Source: Acholeplasmatales bacterium
GTDB taxonomy: Bacteria; Bacillota_I; Bacilli_A; Acholeplasmatales; Anaeroplasmataceae
DNA length: 7,970 nucleotides
Direction: 5' to 3'
Assembly (NCBI GenBank): GCA_016282815.1
Contig: JAEELU010000099.1
Span: forward strand, 1-7,970
Below the pieces are notes generated by a model. It searched no databases, was not told where the DNA came from, and saw only the letters and a program-made list of their open reading frames with translations. Shown here piece by piece: positions 6,530 to 7,970 of the stretch (position 1 is the first letter of the stretch; every line of letters starts with the position of its first letter). Both the position numbers and the translations under genes were made by a program.

Positions 6530-7677
6530 TGAGAAGATTATTTACATCAGAAAGTGTTACTGAGGGTCATCCAGATAAAATTGCTGACCAAATCAGTGAT
6601 GCAATATTAGATGATATTTTAGCAAACGACCCTAATGGTAGAGTTGCTTGTGAAACAATTTGTACAACTGGTATGGTTATGGTATTTGGTGAAATTACTA
6701 CTAACCATTATGTTGATGTACAAAAAATAGTAAGACAAACAGTTACAGAAATTGGATATGTAAGAGGAAAATTCGGATTTGATGCTGATAATTTAGCAGT
6801 AATGTGTGCAATTGACCCTCAATCACCAGATATCGCAATGGGAGTTGACGATGATAAGCATGAGCAGGGTGCAGGTGACCAGGGTATTATGTTTGGCTAT
6901 GCATGTGATGAAACAGATGTTTATATGCCACTAGCTATAACATTAGCTCATAGGCTTGCTAAGAGATTAACTGATGTTAGAAAGGACGGAACATTAAAAT
7001 ATTTACGTCCAGATGGAAAGACTCAGGTAACAGTAGAATATGATGATAACAATGAGATTAAAAGAATTGATACTGTATTAATTTCTACACAGCATTCACC
7101 TAAGGTTGAGCTTGAGGAAATCAGAAGAGACCTTATGGAGCATGTGGTTAAGGCAGTAATTCCTGCAAATCTAATCGATAAGGATACTAAATTCCTAGTT
7201 AACCCAACAGGAAGATTTGTTATCGGTGGACCTCAAGGAGATTCAGGATTAACTGGTAGAAAGATTATCGTAGATACATATGGTGGAGCTGCCTGCCATG
7301 GTGGTGGAGCATTTAGTGGTAAGGATCCATCTAAGGTTGATAGATCTGCATCATATATGGCTAGATATATAGCAAAGAATATCGTAGCCTCTGGTATTGC
7401 CAAGAAATGTCAAATTCAAATATCTTATGCAATAGGTGTTGCTAAGCCTACATCTGTTTTAGTTGATACATTTAATACTGGTAAAGTATCAGATGAGGTA
7501 ATCATGGATGCAGTATTAAAGAATTTCGATTTAACACCAAAGGGTATTATTACAACACTTGATTTAAAAAGACCAATATATAAGCAAACAGCAGCCTATG
7601 GTCACTTCGGTAGAAATGATATAGATCTTCCTTGGGAAAGATTAGATAAGGTTGATGTATTTAAAAAGCTAATGTAA
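6529..7677 (+). CDS. metK: S-adenosylmethionine synthetase
   Basis: Makes SAM from methionine and ATP, releasing phosphate and pyrophosphate; a cytoplasmic homotetramer in known members. The 382 residues match the usual ~380-395. Diagnostic motifs are present: the N-terminal SESVTEGHPDK (7-17) with the catalytic histidine H14, signature 1 GAGDQGIMFGY (114-124), signature 2 GGGAFSGKD (258-266), and a normal C-terminus (QTAAYGHFGR, 353-362). AAAGGAG at 6514-6520 lies eight bases before the ATG, inside the TSCPD gene. It is the last gene of the operon headed by the SAM riboswitch, and a strong terminator follows one base after its stop. The riboswitch is thus a product-feedback device acting through four intervening genes rather than immediately upstream of metK as in many Bacillota. 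Confidence 0.98.
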   Translation: MRRLFTSESVTEGHPDKIADQISDAILDDILANDPNGRVACETICTTGMVMVFGEITTNHYVDVQKIVRQTVTEIGYVRGKFGFDADNLAVMCAIDPQSPDIAMGVDDDKHEQGAGDQGIMFGYACDETDVYMPLAITLAHRLAKRLTDVRKDGTLKYLRPDGKTQVTVEYDDNNEIKRIDTVLISTQHSPKVELEEIRRDLMEHVVKAVIPANLIDKDTKFLVNPTGRFVIGGPQGDSGLTGRKIIVDTYGGAACHGGGAFSGKDPSKVDRSASYMARYIAKNIVASGIAKKCQIQISYAIGVAKPTSVLVDTFNTGKVSDEVIMDAVLKNFDLTPKGIITTLDLKRPIYKQTAAYGHFGRNDIDLPWERLDKVDVFKKLM

Positions 7678-7710
7678 ATGATAGAGCGATTTCGCTCTAT
7701 TATTTTTTTT
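7678..7710 (+). terminator. Intrinsic terminator after metK
   Basis: ATAGAGCG (7681-7688) pairs with CGCTCTAT (7693-7700) around loop ATTT. The stem extends outward by G-U, T-A and A-T pairs (7678-7680 with 7701-7703). A run of eight T (7703-7710) follows. This is a textbook rho-independent terminator closing the priA-metK operon. Confidence 0.93.
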
Positions 7711-7729
7711 CCTAAGGAGGCTTAAAATC

Positions 7730-7970
7730 ATGCAATATAGGTATCAAGAAATATTAAATTTAGAAACAATGCCATTAGATGAGTATAATTGCTATATATT
7801 TACTTATAAAAGAAAGGTCTATAAGAACTTTTATAAATTTTTTATTTGGGAGCTAAGCTATATTTTCGAGTTTTTTGATAATTTAGATTATCATATTGTA
7901 ATTTACGAAAGGGATATAAATGATTTTGAGGATATTTTTAACCTCGATTGTATCTCAAAATTAGTAGAAA
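7730..7970 (+). CDS. Unrecognised protein, 3'-truncated by window end
   Basis: An open frame from an ATG at 7730 to the window edge gives 80 codons with no stop. AAGGAGG at 7714-7720 lies nine bases before the ATG, a strong initiation site. The visible N-terminus is rich in Tyr, Phe and Asp/Glu (for example YKNFYKFFIWEL, residues 31-42), with no signal peptide, no clear membrane helix and no motif I recognise. Its Shine-Dalgarno sequence begins only three bases after the T-run of the metK terminator, leaving no room for its own promoter in the gap. It therefore depends on read-through or on a promoter inside metK. Base composition resembles its neighbours. Function unknown. Confidence 0.75.
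   Translation, partial: MQYRYQEILNLETMPLDEYNCYIFTYKRKVYKNFYKFFIWELSYIFEFFDNLDYHIVIYERDINDFEDIFNLDCISKLVE

Noticed and set aside
7652..7680. TTGATG with a downstream TAAATG in the metK 3' end as a promoter for the last gene
   Set aside because: The -10 candidate matches only half of the consensus positions, and the promoter would start transcription into the terminator hairpin.

Overview
The window is very AT-rich and reads as a piece of a low-GC Bacillota (Firmicutes) chromosome. All complete genes lie on the + strand, Shine-Dalgarno sequences are strong (GGAGG, AAGGAGG), Trp is encoded by TGG, and every visible stop is TAA or TAG. A THF riboswitch, an S-box (SAM-I-like) riboswitch, an ECF-type folate S component and a TIGR03905-type TSCPD protein all point to Bacillota. 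I cannot name the genus. An uncultured gut-type Clostridia/Bacilli lineage is a guess from composition only.

Layout. Bases 1-75 hold a tetrahydrofolate (THF) riboswitch whose 5' end lies outside the window. It leads a folate ECF transporter S component (117-1484) that carries an unusual N-terminal extension with its own membrane segments. Next come a good sigma-A-like promoter (1485-1513, its -10 inside a 22-bp palindrome), a compact SAM-I-clan riboswitch (about 1520-1605) and its intrinsic terminator (1615-1645). A tightly packed operon follows: priA (1659-3980), fmt (3989-4900), a six-TM membrane protein with a degenerate HD-GYP-like cytoplasmic domain (4943-6271), a small four-Cys TSCPD protein (6284-6529) and metK (6529-7677). 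A strong terminator (7678-7710) closes it. The start of an unrecognised gene (7730 to the window end) begins right after that terminator.

How it fits together. The theme is one-carbon metabolism. FolT imports folate under THF-riboswitch control, Fmt consumes 10-formyl-THF to formylate Met-tRNA, and MetK turns methionine into SAM. The SAM sensor for metK sits almost 5 kb upstream of metK, ahead of priA, so the replication-restart helicase and the membrane HD-like protein appear to be under SAM control too. No clear terminator separates folT from the SAM riboswitch, so transcripts that pass the THF switch could also be subject to the SAM switch. The core genes are ordinary. The items worth attention are the folT fusion, the P4-less SAM riboswitch with its priA-first operon, and the catalytically dead-looking HD-GYP membrane protein.
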